Origin: Micromonosporaceae bacterium | GTDB taxonomy: Bacteria > Actinomycetota > Actinomycetes > Mycobacteriales > Micromonosporaceae | NCBI GenBank assembly: GCA_020027875.1 | Contig: JAHRHA010000010.1 | Span: forward strand, 1 to 64,000 | DNA length: 64,000 nt | Direction of reading: 5' to 3' | Shown here: positions 53,343-62,444 of the stretch, piece after piece | Numbering within the stretch: the first letter of the stretch is position 1 | Layout of the letters: every line of letters begins with the position of its first letter | The notes under the pieces: generated by a model | Seen by the model: only the letters and a program-made list of their open reading frames with translations | Databases searched by the model: none | What the model was told of the DNA's origin: nothing | Translations under genes and position numbers: made by a program

Positions 53343-54701
53343 TCATGCCATACGGTCGAGGATCACCCGGACGAGTTCCATGGATGTGTGCGGGTGCAGG
53401 AAGGCGAAGCGTGCGACCGTCTCGCCCTCCCACGCCGAAGGGGGTATGAAAGCGACCTGGTCCTCGTGCAGCTGGTCCGCCCACCGTCGGTATTGTGACG
53501 AGTCCCAGCCCACCCGTCGGAAGAGGACAACCGCGAGGTCGGGATCGCGGATCAACTCGAGGTAGGAGCGGGACCGGATCTCAGCAGCGGTCTCCCGCGC
53601 CAGCGCGAGCGCCTTCTCTATTGCGTCCGTATACGCCTTCACGCCGTACACGGCCAGCGAGAACCACAGCGGCAGTCCCCGTGCCCGCCTGGTCAGGTGG
53701 TACGCGTAGTCGGTCGGGTTCCATTCGTTTGGTTTGTCGTGGATGACGTCGAGGTATGACGCGTCCTGCGTGTGTACGGATCGGGCGGCCGACGGATCGC
53801 GGTAGAGCAGCGCGGCGCAGTCGAAGGGGGCGAACATCCATTTGTGCGGATCGACGATGAACGAGTCCGCGTGCTCGATGCCGTCATACTTGTGGCGAAC
53901 GCTGGGGGCGAACAGGCCGGCACCGCCGTACGCACCGTCCACGTGGAACCACAAGCCGAGTTCGCGCGCCACGGCGGAGACGCCGGCCAGGTCGTCGACG
54001 ATGCCCGCGTTGGTCGTCCCCGAGGTCGCTACCACGGCCGCCAGTGACGACGCGTCGCCGTCGGCCTCGATCGCCGCCCGCAGCGCGGCCCCGGTGAGGC
54101 GGTGATCGGTCGTCTGTACGCTCAGCGCATCCATCTCGAGGATCTTCAACGTGTTCACGATCGATGAGTGCGCGTCGGTTCCGACGGCCACCCGCCACCG
54201 TCGGCCTCCGCCTTCAGTCGCCCTTCGCTTGGCCATCTCACGGGCGACGACGAGGGCCGACAGGTTGCCCGCGGAACCCCCCGAGACGAAGCAACCACCG
54301 GCCGAGGCGGGCAGCCCGGCGCGGTCGGCGATCAACCGCAGGACCTGGTTCTCGGCGTGCACGGCCCCCGCGGCCTCCAGCCACGAGATGCCCTGGATCG
54401 ACGCGCAGGAAATCAGCATGTCGAACAGCAGCGATGCCTTCGTGGGCGCCGCCGGAATGAAGCCGAGGAAGCGAGGGCTGTCCGCCGAGATCACCGCCGG
54501 GGCCAGCATCGACGTGTAAACGCCCAGCACCTGATCAGGGTTGTGGCCCTCGTCGCCGAGCAGTCCCTTCGTGACCGCATCCAGCTCGGCGGGGTCATGG
54601 GAGCCGCGGTCGAGCGGAACCGGGTCCAGTCGTAGCCTATTCTCCGCGTACGCCAGCACGGATCGGATCATCTGCTCGGTCGTTGCGTCGACGGTGTGCA
54701 T
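53343..54701 (-). CDS. PLP-dependent group II amino acid decarboxylase
   Basis: A 452-residue enzyme of the aromatic/glutamate decarboxylase superfamily. The PLP lysine is in DPHKWMF, the cofactor-stacking His in TDAHSSI, and the Asp in FHVDGAYGG. SGGSAGNLSALVVARE is the phosphate-binding region. Substrate is not certain; next to a ureohydrolase and amine oxidase it may make agmatine from arginine or another amine. It is divergent from the ureohydrolase gene, 119 bases apart. The ATG at 54701 gives a normal N-terminus. Confidence 0.88.
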   Translation of the reverse strand: MHTVDATTEQMIRSVLAYAENRLRLDPVPLDRGSHDPAELDAVTKGLLGDEGHNPDQVLGVYTSMLAPAVISADSPRFLGFIPAAPTKASLLFDMLISCASIQGISWLEAAGAVHAENQVLRLIADRAGLPASAGGCFVSGGSAGNLSALVVAREMAKRRATEGGGRRWRVAVGTDAHSSIVNTLKILEMDALSVQTTDHRLTGAALRAAIEADGDASSLAAVVATSGTTNAGIVDDLAGVSAVARELGLWFHVDGAYGGAGLFAPSVRHKYDGIEHADSFIVDPHKWMFAPFDCAALLYRDPSAARSVHTQDASYLDVIHDKPNEWNPTDYAYHLTRRARGLPLWFSLAVYGVKAYTDAIEKALALARETAAEIRSRSYLELIRDPDLAVVLFRRVGWDSSQYRRWADQLHEDQVAFIPPSAWEGETVARFAFLHPHTSMELVRVILDRMA

Positions 54702-54820
54702 GCGCGGAACGTAAGTGCCGGCTCGCCGGCGAGGCAACAGTCCAGTTGGTCCCGCGGCGACCGTCTACTTAGCCATCGTGAACACCGGCGCAACCGAACC
54801 GCGAGTGGAAGGGTGGGTCC

Positions 54821-55831
54821 ATGGCGCGCTACGGCGGGATGTTCGGACCAGATGTCACATTCCTCGGCGTTCAGCGATGCGATCTGGCCGATCGGACCGC
54901 CCTCGGCGACGCCGATGTCGTCGTGATCGGCGCGCCCTACGATGCCGGCACGTCCTACCGGGCCGGTGCCCGATTCGGGCCTCAAGCGATCCGCATGACC
55001 GACTACCTGCCGCATGACGCCTCCCGGCCGCACCTGACGTTACGAGTGGACCCGCTGCGGGAGCTGACCGTCCTCGACGCCGGTGATGTCGAGATGCCCG
55101 GGGCCGAGGCGCGAGCTCCGCTGGACAATTTGGAGGCCGCGGTGAGGATCGCCGCCGAGGCCGGGGCGATACCGGTGATCCTCGGCGGCGACCACACGAT
55201 CACCTGGCCGGACGTCACCGGAGTCGCGCGGGCCCTTGGGTGGGGCCGCGTCAGCGTCATTCACTTCGACGCGCACGCCGACACAGGCCAGGTCCAGTTC
55301 GGCTCGCTGATCGGCCATGGGCTGCCCATGCGCCGGCTCATCGAGTCCGGCGCGTGTCGGGGCGACCGGTTCCTGCAGCTCGGTCTGCGCGGCTACTGGC
55401 CCGAACCCGAGGATCTGCAGTGGATGGCCGAGCAACGCATGCGCTCGTACGAGATGCACGAGATCGTGCAGCGGGGCCTGTCCCCATGCCTCACGGAGGC
55501 CTTCGCGATCGCGACCGACGATTGCGACGGCGTCTTCGTCTCCGTGGATATCGATGTCACCGACCCGGGCTCCGCTCCGGGCACCGGTACGCCAGAGCCG
55601 GGCGGCCTTCATCCACGCCAGCTTCTCGACACGATCCGGCGCATCGCCATCGAGCTGCCGGTCGTGGGCATGGACGTGGTCGAGGTCTGTCCGCCGTACG
55701 ACACCTCTGACGTCACCGCGTTTCTCGCCAACCGGGTGGTGCTCGAGATGCTCTCCGGGATCGCCTACCGACGAAAGGGAGGCACGTGGGCCGACATCCC
55801 GCCCACCCTCCTCGAGGGCCGGCTCCCCTGA
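54821..55831 (+). CDS. Agmatinase/guanidinobutyrase-type ureohydrolase
   Basis: A 336-residue manganese ureohydrolase. Metal ligands are in GGDHTI, HFDAHADT and SVDIDVTDPG. The GAPYDAGTSYRAGARFGPQA segment is typical of agmatinase-like enzymes rather than arginase. It should release urea from a guanidino compound: agmatine, 4-guanidinobutyrate or a related substrate. With the downstream oxidase and aldehyde dehydrogenase, 4-guanidinobutyrate is the most natural guess. It is convergent with the PucR gene. Confidence 0.9.
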   Translation: MARYGGMFGPDVTFLGVQRCDLADRTALGDADVVVIGAPYDAGTSYRAGARFGPQAIRMTDYLPHDASRPHLTLRVDPLRELTVLDAGDVEMPGAEARAPLDNLEAAVRIAAEAGAIPVILGGDHTITWPDVTGVARALGWGRVSVIHFDAHADTGQVQFGSLIGHGLPMRRLIESGACRGDRFLQLGLRGYWPEPEDLQWMAEQRMRSYEMHEIVQRGLSPCLTEAFAIATDDCDGVFVSVDIDVTDPGSAPGTGTPEPGGLHPRQLLDTIRRIAIELPVVGMDVVEVCPPYDTSDVTAFLANRVVLEMLSGIAYRRKGGTWADIPPTLLEGRLP

Positions 55832-55877
55832 CGACTGCCACATCACGGCCGGCGGGCTGCGCGCCCGACGGCTCCGC

Positions 55878-57428
55878 TCACTGGCCGCCGTCTCGGCGGG
55901 AGTTGAGTAACTGCACGCCCGTCCACAGCTCCATCCGTACTGCGGTGACGTCCAGATCACGGCCGAGCAGTTCCTCGACTCGACGCATCCGGTGCCGCAA
56001 CGTGTGCCGGTGCACTCCGAGCGCGGCGGCGGCGGCATCCCACTGACCGTTGTGCTCAAGCCAGGCACCGAGTGACCTGAGGAGGTCGCCCCGGCCAACG
56101 GCGTCGTGGTTGATCAGCGGGCGGAGGAGGGACTCCGCGAACGCCGTGGCCTGCGGACTCGCGAGCAGGCCCAGCAGCCCTGCGGCGCCGATGTCGGCGA
56201 ACGTCGTGTAACGGCGGCCGGTTCGCAGGCCGGCCTGCAGCGCCTGGTCGGCCTCGCGATGGGCTCGGGCTAGCTCGGCCAGCCCGGCCTCGGCCGACTC
56301 GCCCATGGTGAGGCGGTTCGACGCACCGGCACCGGCGAGTGCGCGAGCCCGTATTGTTCCGGTCGCCGAGTAGACGATCGCCGCGCGGCCGGCCACAGTC
56401 GCGAAGAAGACGCGCTCGCGGGCCGCCGAGGCGGCAGAATCGATGACTTCGAGAAGCTCGTCCCGACTCGACGCCCGCCCCGCCACGAGCAACAGCCGCA
56501 CGGGCTCACTCGGCAGGTCCCCCCAGAGGTCGCGGGCGAGACGGTGGGCTCGATCGAGTTCGCCGCCCAGGAGCAGATCGAAGATGGTCGTTCGGAGGTG
56601 GGACTCCGTGGTGCGCAGCGCGGTCGCCTGCGCGAGCATGAGCGTGAGGAGTAACACGGCGGTGTTGAGGACGTTGCGCTGCTCCTGTGTCGGCCGGCTC
56701 GCGGTACCGACCGCCAGGAACCCCCGGGTACGGTGTCCGGGGCGCAACGACTGCACGACGATCTGGTCGCCATCGATGGACAGCGTGGTGCTCACCGGCG
56801 TGTTGAGGTCCCGGAGGCGCTCGAGCTCCCGAGCCAGCCACGGACCCTGCTGTGCGGCGCCGGCCGGTGCGGCGTGCGCCACCGACCCCGCGGCGTCGAG
56901 CAACACCGCCCAACCGTCGAGCCTCTCGGCGAGCCGGCGTATCAGCCCCGCGGCGCCCGATGCCACCGCCGTGCGGGTGAGTTCCTGCTGAGCCTGAAAA
57001 GTTCGGGTCAGCTCGGCGTACTGGTCAGCCGCGAGCGCCTCCCAGACGATGCGGCTGATGGCGATGAACGATGTCTGTTGCGGCACCCGAATGAGAGGCA
57101 GGTGCCGCGCCTCCGCGGCCGCGACCAGTGGTTCCGGCACGGTGTCGTGAGCCGCGCCCACTCCGAACCCGAGCCCCGCGACGTCGGTGCGGACGAGGCG
57201 ATCGACATAATCCGCCACCTGCGTGCCGCCGGCGGCTCCGGCGGCGGGGCCGGCACCGAGCCACAGCCCGACAGAAAGCAGCAGTTCGCGTCCGTCCAGG
57301 TAGGCGGTGGGGTCCACCAGTTCGCTGTTGTGCACCCACGAGATCGCCCGGCCCAGCCCATCAGGAGCCGCCAGCACGGTGAGCCCGAGCGCCGGCTGCC
57401 GGATGAGTGCGCTGAGCGTGACAGGCAT
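55878..57428 (-). CDS. PucR-family transcriptional regulator
   Basis: A 516-residue regulator. The N-terminal PucR domain (1-130) reads VTLSALIRQPALGLTVLAAP with ELVDPTAYLDGRELLLSVGL. The middle is GAF/sugar-diacid-like. The C-terminal helix-turn-helix (HTH_30) is WDAAAAALGVHRHTLRHRMR followed by RVEELLGRDL. Family members activate purine, amine or polyamine catabolism genes. It is divergent from the amidase operon, with a palindrome in the gap, and probably controls the whole cluster. GAGGA precedes the ATG. Confidence 0.9.
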   Translation of the reverse strand: MPVTLSALIRQPALGLTVLAAPDGLGRAISWVHNSELVDPTAYLDGRELLLSVGLWLGAGPAAGAAGGTQVADYVDRLVRTDVAGLGFGVGAAHDTVPEPLVAAAEARHLPLIRVPQQTSFIAISRIVWEALAADQYAELTRTFQAQQELTRTAVASGAAGLIRRLAERLDGWAVLLDAAGSVAHAAPAGAAQQGPWLARELERLRDLNTPVSTTLSIDGDQIVVQSLRPGHRTRGFLAVGTASRPTQEQRNVLNTAVLLLTLMLAQATALRTTESHLRTTIFDLLLGGELDRAHRLARDLWGDLPSEPVRLLLVAGRASSRDELLEVIDSAASAARERVFFATVAGRAAIVYSATGTIRARALAGAGASNRLTMGESAEAGLAELARAHREADQALQAGLRTGRRYTTFADIGAAGLLGLLASPQATAFAESLLRPLINHDAVGRGDLLRSLGAWLEHNGQWDAAAAALGVHRHTLRHRMRRVEELLGRDLDVTAVRMELWTGVQLLNSRRDGGQ

Positions 57429-57435
57429 GCGGTCC

Positions 57436-57450
57436 TCGACACGATGTCGA
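57436..57450. promoter_or_regulatory. Possible PucR operator
   Basis: TCGACA - CGA - TGTCGA, a perfect 6-base inverted repeat, eight bases upstream of the pucR-like start in the divergent gap. Two further TCGAC half-sites follow at about 57453 and 57461. A -10-like TAGGAT for the regulator gene is at 57468-57473 on the minus strand. Confidence 0.5.
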
Positions 57451-57572
57451 AGTCGACTCCTCGACTTATCCTACGGTGCCATATCGGCGCGGCGTTGGGC
57501 AGACCTATCGTCATCCACATCCATCGAGGGGGCGGCGGGCGGCCCGGAGCGACCAGGGGACGGGTACTCGTT

Positions 57573-58976
57573 ATGGACATCTGCCAGGTCTCGGCGACCG
57601 CGCTCGCCACGGCCCTGCGGCGCGGAGAGGTCTCCGCGACGGAGATCCTGGATGCGGTGCTGCAGCGAGCCGACGAGATCGCGTCGCCGATCAACCCGTT
57701 CAGCGCTCGGTTGGATGACCGGGCTCGGCGCGCAGCCCGGGCCGCCGACGAGGCGCTGCGCCGCGGTCGGGGCGGACCGCTGGTTGGCATCCCGGTCAGC
57801 ACGAAGGACTCGCATTGGATGGCCGGGATCGAGAGCACATCCGGCTCGCGGTCGCGGATTGGCTTCATCCCCAACGAGACGGTCGGTTCCATCGAGAGGC
57901 TTGAGGCCGCCGGTGCGGTGATCTTCGCCCGCACCACCGTGCCCGAGTTCTGTTACTCGGGTACGACCGAGTCGGACCTGTTCGGCCGTACGGCGAATCC
58001 GTGGAACCTCGACCGGACCGCAGGTGGCTCCTCGGGGGGCGCGGCCGCCGCGGTGGCCGCGGGCTGCGGTCCCCTCTCATTGGGCGGCGACGGCGGTGGG
58101 TCCATCCGGATCCCGGCCGCCTTCTGCGGGATCGTGGGGTTCAAACCCACACTCGGGTTGGTCCCGCATGAGCCGTCGTCATCGGGTTGGAAGACGCTCG
58201 TGGCCATTGGTCCCATGGCTCGATCGGTGGCTGACGCGCGACTGCTGCTGACCGCGGTCGCCGGCCCCGACCCACGCGACCGCCACAGCCTGCCGCCGGT
58301 GCCGCTGGCCGCCCCGGTGCCGGAGCCGGCCGAGCTACGTGTCGTGGTATCGGAGGATCTCGGGTTCGCCGCACTCGACGCCGACGTTCGCCGCTCGTTT
58401 CGTGGCACAGTCGACCGGCTGGCGGACGCCGGCGTACAGATCATCGCCGACGCCCCAGGTCTGCCCACCTCGGTGCATGCGTGGAGCGCCATCGCTCTCG
58501 CCGAGGCCTACTTCTCCGAGCGCGATGAGTTCACGCACCGCCGGGCGGATCTGGGCGACCGGGCCGTCGAGTTCATCGAGGCCGGTGGCTCCGTCACGAA
58601 CGAGCAGTACGTCTTGGCGCAGTTCGCCCGCGAGCACATCCACCGTGCCTACGCGGACCTGTTCGCCCGCACTGGCGCCTCCGTCCTGCTCACGCCGACT
58701 CTCGGGTGTGAGGCGTTCCCCGCCGACCAGCGGTACCCCGAAACCATCGGCGGTGTGCCGGTCGGGCCGCCGGAGCTCGACTGGGCGCCGTTTCTGTATG
58801 ACGCAAATCTGGCGGGTCTACCCGCCTGCGCGCTGCCGATGGGGCTGGGCGATGACGGGCTGCCGTTGTCCATGCACGTTCTCGGTCAGCGCTGCGACGA
58901 CGGGAGAGTACTGGCCGCCGCGCAGATCATCGAACAAGTCATCGACTTCTCCGCCCGACCGACACCCCAGGCCTGA
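57573..58976 (+). CDS. Amidase-signature family protein
   Basis: A 467-residue amidase with the Ser-cisSer-Lys triad: Lys in GIPVSTKDS, the first Ser in TAGGSSGGAAAAVAAG and the nucleophile in LGGDGGGSIRIPAAFCGIVG. The hydrolysed amide is unknown. In this context it might act on a guanidinobutyramide, an acylated amine or the product of the ATP-grasp enzyme that follows after 12 bases. The ATG at 57573 is chosen because the upstream extension covers the regulator gene. Confidence 0.9.
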   Translation: MDICQVSATALATALRRGEVSATEILDAVLQRADEIASPINPFSARLDDRARRAARAADEALRRGRGGPLVGIPVSTKDSHWMAGIESTSGSRSRIGFIPNETVGSIERLEAAGAVIFARTTVPEFCYSGTTESDLFGRTANPWNLDRTAGGSSGGAAAAVAAGCGPLSLGGDGGGSIRIPAAFCGIVGFKPTLGLVPHEPSSSGWKTLVAIGPMARSVADARLLLTAVAGPDPRDRHSLPPVPLAAPVPEPAELRVVVSEDLGFAALDADVRRSFRGTVDRLADAGVQIIADAPGLPTSVHAWSAIALAEAYFSERDEFTHRRADLGDRAVEFIEAGGSVTNEQYVLAQFAREHIHRAYADLFARTGASVLLTPTLGCEAFPADQRYPETIGGVPVGPPELDWAPFLYDANLAGLPACALPMGLGDDGLPLSMHVLGQRCDDGRVLAAAQIIEQVIDFSARPTPQA

Positions 58977-58988
58977 AGGGGGGCCACC

Positions 58989-60452
58989 ATGACCGGCACG
59001 CCGGCGAAGCTTCGCGGGATCTCGGATCTGCGGGAATTCTTCCGTACCAACGAGACGCCGATCTATTTCATCTCGCCCACCGCGTTCAACCTGCTCGGCA
59101 TCGACCGCTGGGTCCGCAACTTCCACTACGTCACCTACTTCGACTCCTTCGAGGGAACTCACCCCAACGTCTTCGTTCCCGCCGAGCGAGAGCCGCGCGA
59201 GTTTCAGTCCATTGAGGACATCTGCAACTACCTGCTCAGCCACCGCGAGGTGATGAGCTGGGTCGGCTCGCACGGTCCCGACGGCAAGGCCGTCTTCGTG
59301 ATGTTCGATGAGGAGAGCGAGGCCCTCGCGACGGAGGCCGGGCTGCGCGTCGCCCACCCTCCGGCCGCGCTGCGCCACCGCATCGACTCGAAGATAGTGA
59401 CCACGCGACTCGGGAACGAGGCCGATGTCCCCAGCGTGCCCAACGTGCTCGGCCGCGCGGCCGACTACACCGAGCTGAAGAAGCTGGCGAAGGAGGCCGG
59501 CCTCGGCAAGGACCTCGTCGTGCAGATGCCCTACGGCGACTCGGGCAAGACGACCTTCTTCATCAAGGGCAAGGCGGATTGGGACAAGTACAGCGCCAAG
59601 GATCCACTGCACGAGCATGACCTGAAGGTCATGAGGCGCATCAACCACCGTGCGGTCGCGGTCGAGGCGGTGCTGACCCGGCACGGCACGTTGGTCGGCC
59701 CCTTGATGAACGACATCACGGGTCATCCGGAGCTCACGCCGTACCGCGGCGGATGGGCCGGCAACGACTATCCGGCGACGCTGACGAGCGCGCAGAAGCA
59801 GCGGGCTCGCGAGATGACAGCCCGGCTGGGCGACCGGTTGGCCGACGAGGGCTACCGCGGGTTCTTCGAGGTCGACTACCTCGTCGACCTCGACACCGAG
59901 GATCTCTATCTCGGCGAGCTCAATCCTCGGATCAGCGGAATCAGCTCAATGACCAACGTGACCGCGGGCGCCTACGCCGATATGCCGCTGTTCCTGTTCC
60001 ACCTGCTCGAGTACCTCGACGTCGACTATGACGTGGATATCGACGAGATCAACGAGCGGTGGTCGCGCGAGGCCGCGGTGGACGTCTGGAGCCAGATCAT
60101 CGTCAAGGAGACCGGAGAACGGGTGGAGCTGCTCACCCACGCGCCAAAGACTGGGATCTACGAGCTCGCGGCCGACGGTGCGGTCAGCTTCCGCCGGTGG
60201 GGCAACGACTGGCACGGCATCCACCGTCAGTCCGAGGCCTTCTACCTTCGCATCCTGGCTCCGGGCGACTACCGCTACCACGGTGCGGACCTCGGCGCGC
60301 TCGTCACCCGCGGCCGCCTACAGACCGACGACAACCGGCTCGAGGAGCGCTGCAAGCAGTGGATCGCCGGACTCCGGCATCAGTTCGCCGGCACGCCGAT
60401 CGCTCCCCAGGAGCCGCCGCCGGTCGGCCCATTGGCCTTCAAGATGGCCTGA
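58989..60452 (+). CDS. ATP-grasp enzyme (biotin carboxylase-like)
   Basis: A 487-residue ATP-grasp ligase. Visible elements are the nucleotide-binding VVQMPYGDSGKTTFFI, the EAVLTRHGTLVGPLMNDITG strand pair, and metal ligands in GFFEVDYLVDLDTEDLYLGE with LNPRISG. A C-terminal domain of about 110 residues (VKETGERVELLTHAPKTGIY) is not from carboxylases. It should join a carboxylate to an amine or thiol at the cost of ATP. A GGGG-rich ribosome binding site precedes it. Both flanking enzymes handle amides or amines, so amide formation is plausible; biotin carboxylase activity is unlikely as no carrier is encoded nearby. Confidence 0.85.
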   Translation: MTGTPAKLRGISDLREFFRTNETPIYFISPTAFNLLGIDRWVRNFHYVTYFDSFEGTHPNVFVPAEREPREFQSIEDICNYLLSHREVMSWVGSHGPDGKAVFVMFDEESEALATEAGLRVAHPPAALRHRIDSKIVTTRLGNEADVPSVPNVLGRAADYTELKKLAKEAGLGKDLVVQMPYGDSGKTTFFIKGKADWDKYSAKDPLHEHDLKVMRRINHRAVAVEAVLTRHGTLVGPLMNDITGHPELTPYRGGWAGNDYPATLTSAQKQRAREMTARLGDRLADEGYRGFFEVDYLVDLDTEDLYLGELNPRISGISSMTNVTAGAYADMPLFLFHLLEYLDVDYDVDIDEINERWSREAAVDVWSQIIVKETGERVELLTHAPKTGIYELAADGAVSFRRWGNDWHGIHRQSEAFYLRILAPGDYRYHGADLGALVTRGRLQTDDNRLEERCKQWIAGLRHQFAGTPIAPQEPPPVGPLAFKMA

Positions 60453-60491
60453 CCGGGGCCGGCCGAGGAGACGTCGAAACAGGAGGGACGA

Positions 60492-62435
60492 ATGGGGACG
60501 ACAGGACATGCGGCGGACCCGGCGACCGTGGGCACGACGCACCCACTCGACCCGTTGACCGCCGAGGAGTTTCGGCAGGTGTCCGCGATACTCCGGCGCG
60601 AACGGGGGCTGGACGAGCTTTGGCGGTACGCGTCCGTCGAGCTCAAGGAGCCTGGCAAGGAAGCCCTCCGCGCCGCGCAGGGCGATGACGCGACCCGCCG
60701 TGAGGCGGTTGCCGTCTGCTGGAACCGGCAGGACGGCCAGGCCTACCGGGCCATGGTGTCGCTGACCGACGGGACGGTCATGGACTGGGCCCACCTGCCA
60801 GGCCAGCAGCCCAACATGACTGTCGACGAGTGGCACGAGTGCGACGAGATGCTGCGGGCCGACCCCAGCGTGGCGCAGGCCCTGGCTCGGCGCGGGGTCA
60901 CCAACCTCGACCTTGCCCTCGTGGACGTCTGGGCGTACGGGGCGGCTCTCGTGCCGGAGCGCTACCGCGGTCTGCGCATCGGGTGGGGTGACGTGTGGTA
61001 CCGCGGCAGTCCCGAAGGAAACCCGTACGCCCACCATGTGCGGGGACTTCACCCGATCGTCGACCTCAACCGGATGCGGCTGCTCGAGATCGAGGACAGC
61101 GCTGACGGGGACGAAGCCGACGACGCGCCGACCGTCATGGGTGAGTACCTGCCGGCGCTGATCCCGACCGGGCTTCGGGAGGTGAAGCCGCTGCACATCA
61201 GTCAGCCCGAGGGGGTCTCGTTTACGCTCGACGGCCACCTGCTGTCCTGGCAGAACTGGCAGATGCGGCTTGGCTTCAACTACCGCGAGGGTCTGGTGCT
61301 GCACACCGTTGCCTTCGTCGACGCCGGCCGGGTGCGGCCGGTGGCCCACCGGCTCTCGTTCGCGGAGATGGTCGTGCCGTACCGCGACCCGACCGCCGAC
61401 CACTACCGCCGGACCGCCTTCGACATTGGCGAGTGGGGTCTTGGCTTCATGACAACCTCGCTCGAGCTTGGCTGTGACTGCCTGGGCGAGATCGCCTACC
61501 TCGACGCTGTGCTGACCGACTCGCGGGGCGAGCCGCGCCCGATCAAAAACGCCGTCTGCATCCACGAGGAGGACAACGCGATCCTGTGGAAGCACGTGGA
61601 CCACGTTCACGGCGCTGAGGTGCGCCGGGCGCGCCGGCTAGTGATCTCCTTCCATGTCACGGTGGCCAACTACGAGTACCTCGTCTATTGGCGCTTCTAC
61701 CAGGACGGAAACATCGAGTGCGAGGTACGCGCCACCGGAATCCTCGTCACGTCACACTTCCCGGATGGCCACCAGCCGCCAACGGGGACACTGGTCGACG
61801 AGCGCACGTACGCGCCATTTCACCAACACTTCATCGTGGCCCGCCTCGACCTCGACATCGACGGGCCGGCCAACACCGTGTACGCGACCGAATCCGAGGC
61901 GCTGCCGGTCACCGAGGACAACCCGCACGGGCTGGCGCTGGTCGTCCGCAACACGCCTCTGCTCACCGAGGCCGACGGTCGGCAGGACTACGAGTGGCAC
62001 ACGCAACGGGGCTGGAAGGTGGTAAACGATAACGTCGCCAACTCGCTCGGCACCCCGGTGGGCTACAAGCTGGTGCCGACGGGCTGCTTCCCGGCGCTGC
62101 TCGACGCCTCGTCCCCGGTGTTGCGCCGCGCCGAGGTGATCGCGCACACGCTGTGGGTGACGCCGTACCACGAGGACGAGCGGTGGCCGTGCGGCGAGTT
62201 TCCCAACCTGAGCGACCGCGACAGCGGGCTGGCGAGGTGGACCGAACAGAACCGGTCCATAGAGGACACCGACGTCGTGCTGTGGTACGTCTTCGGGATC
62301 CATCACATCACCAGACCCGAGGACTGGCCGATCATGCCCGTCGACACGGTCTCGTTCTGGCTCAAGCCGTTCGGCTTCTTCGACCGCAACCCAGCGCTGG
62401 ACGTCCCACCGACTCCGGCGACCTGTCACCAATAG
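60492..62435 (+). CDS. Copper amine oxidase
   Basis: A 647-residue primary-amine oxidase. The topaquinone precursor is the Tyr in VANYEYLVYW, the catalytic base the Asp in TAFDIGEWGLG, and copper ligands are in PFHQHFIVARLD plus a later His. Substrates are amines such as agmatine, putrescine or tyramine, oxidised to aldehyde, ammonia and hydrogen peroxide. AGGAGG precedes the ATG. The product aldehyde can be taken by the dehydrogenase encoded ten bases downstream. Confidence 0.93.
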   Translation: MGTTGHAADPATVGTTHPLDPLTAEEFRQVSAILRRERGLDELWRYASVELKEPGKEALRAAQGDDATRREAVAVCWNRQDGQAYRAMVSLTDGTVMDWAHLPGQQPNMTVDEWHECDEMLRADPSVAQALARRGVTNLDLALVDVWAYGAALVPERYRGLRIGWGDVWYRGSPEGNPYAHHVRGLHPIVDLNRMRLLEIEDSADGDEADDAPTVMGEYLPALIPTGLREVKPLHISQPEGVSFTLDGHLLSWQNWQMRLGFNYREGLVLHTVAFVDAGRVRPVAHRLSFAEMVVPYRDPTADHYRRTAFDIGEWGLGFMTTSLELGCDCLGEIAYLDAVLTDSRGEPRPIKNAVCIHEEDNAILWKHVDHVHGAEVRRARRLVISFHVTVANYEYLVYWRFYQDGNIECEVRATGILVTSHFPDGHQPPTGTLVDERTYAPFHQHFIVARLDLDIDGPANTVYATESEALPVTEDNPHGLALVVRNTPLLTEADGRQDYEWHTQRGWKVVNDNVANSLGTPVGYKLVPTGCFPALLDASSPVLRRAEVIAHTLWVTPYHEDERWPCGEFPNLSDRDSGLARWTEQNRSIEDTDVVLWYVFGIHHITRPEDWPIMPVDTVSFWLKPFGFFDRNPALDVPPTPATCHQ

Positions 62436-62444
62436 GAGGTCTCG

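Noticed and set aside
60318-61610. Long open frame of 430 codons on the minus strand
   Set aside because: It is fully antisense to the amine oxidase and ATP-grasp genes, which have clear motifs; its protein has no recognisable domain and reflects high-GC codon bias.
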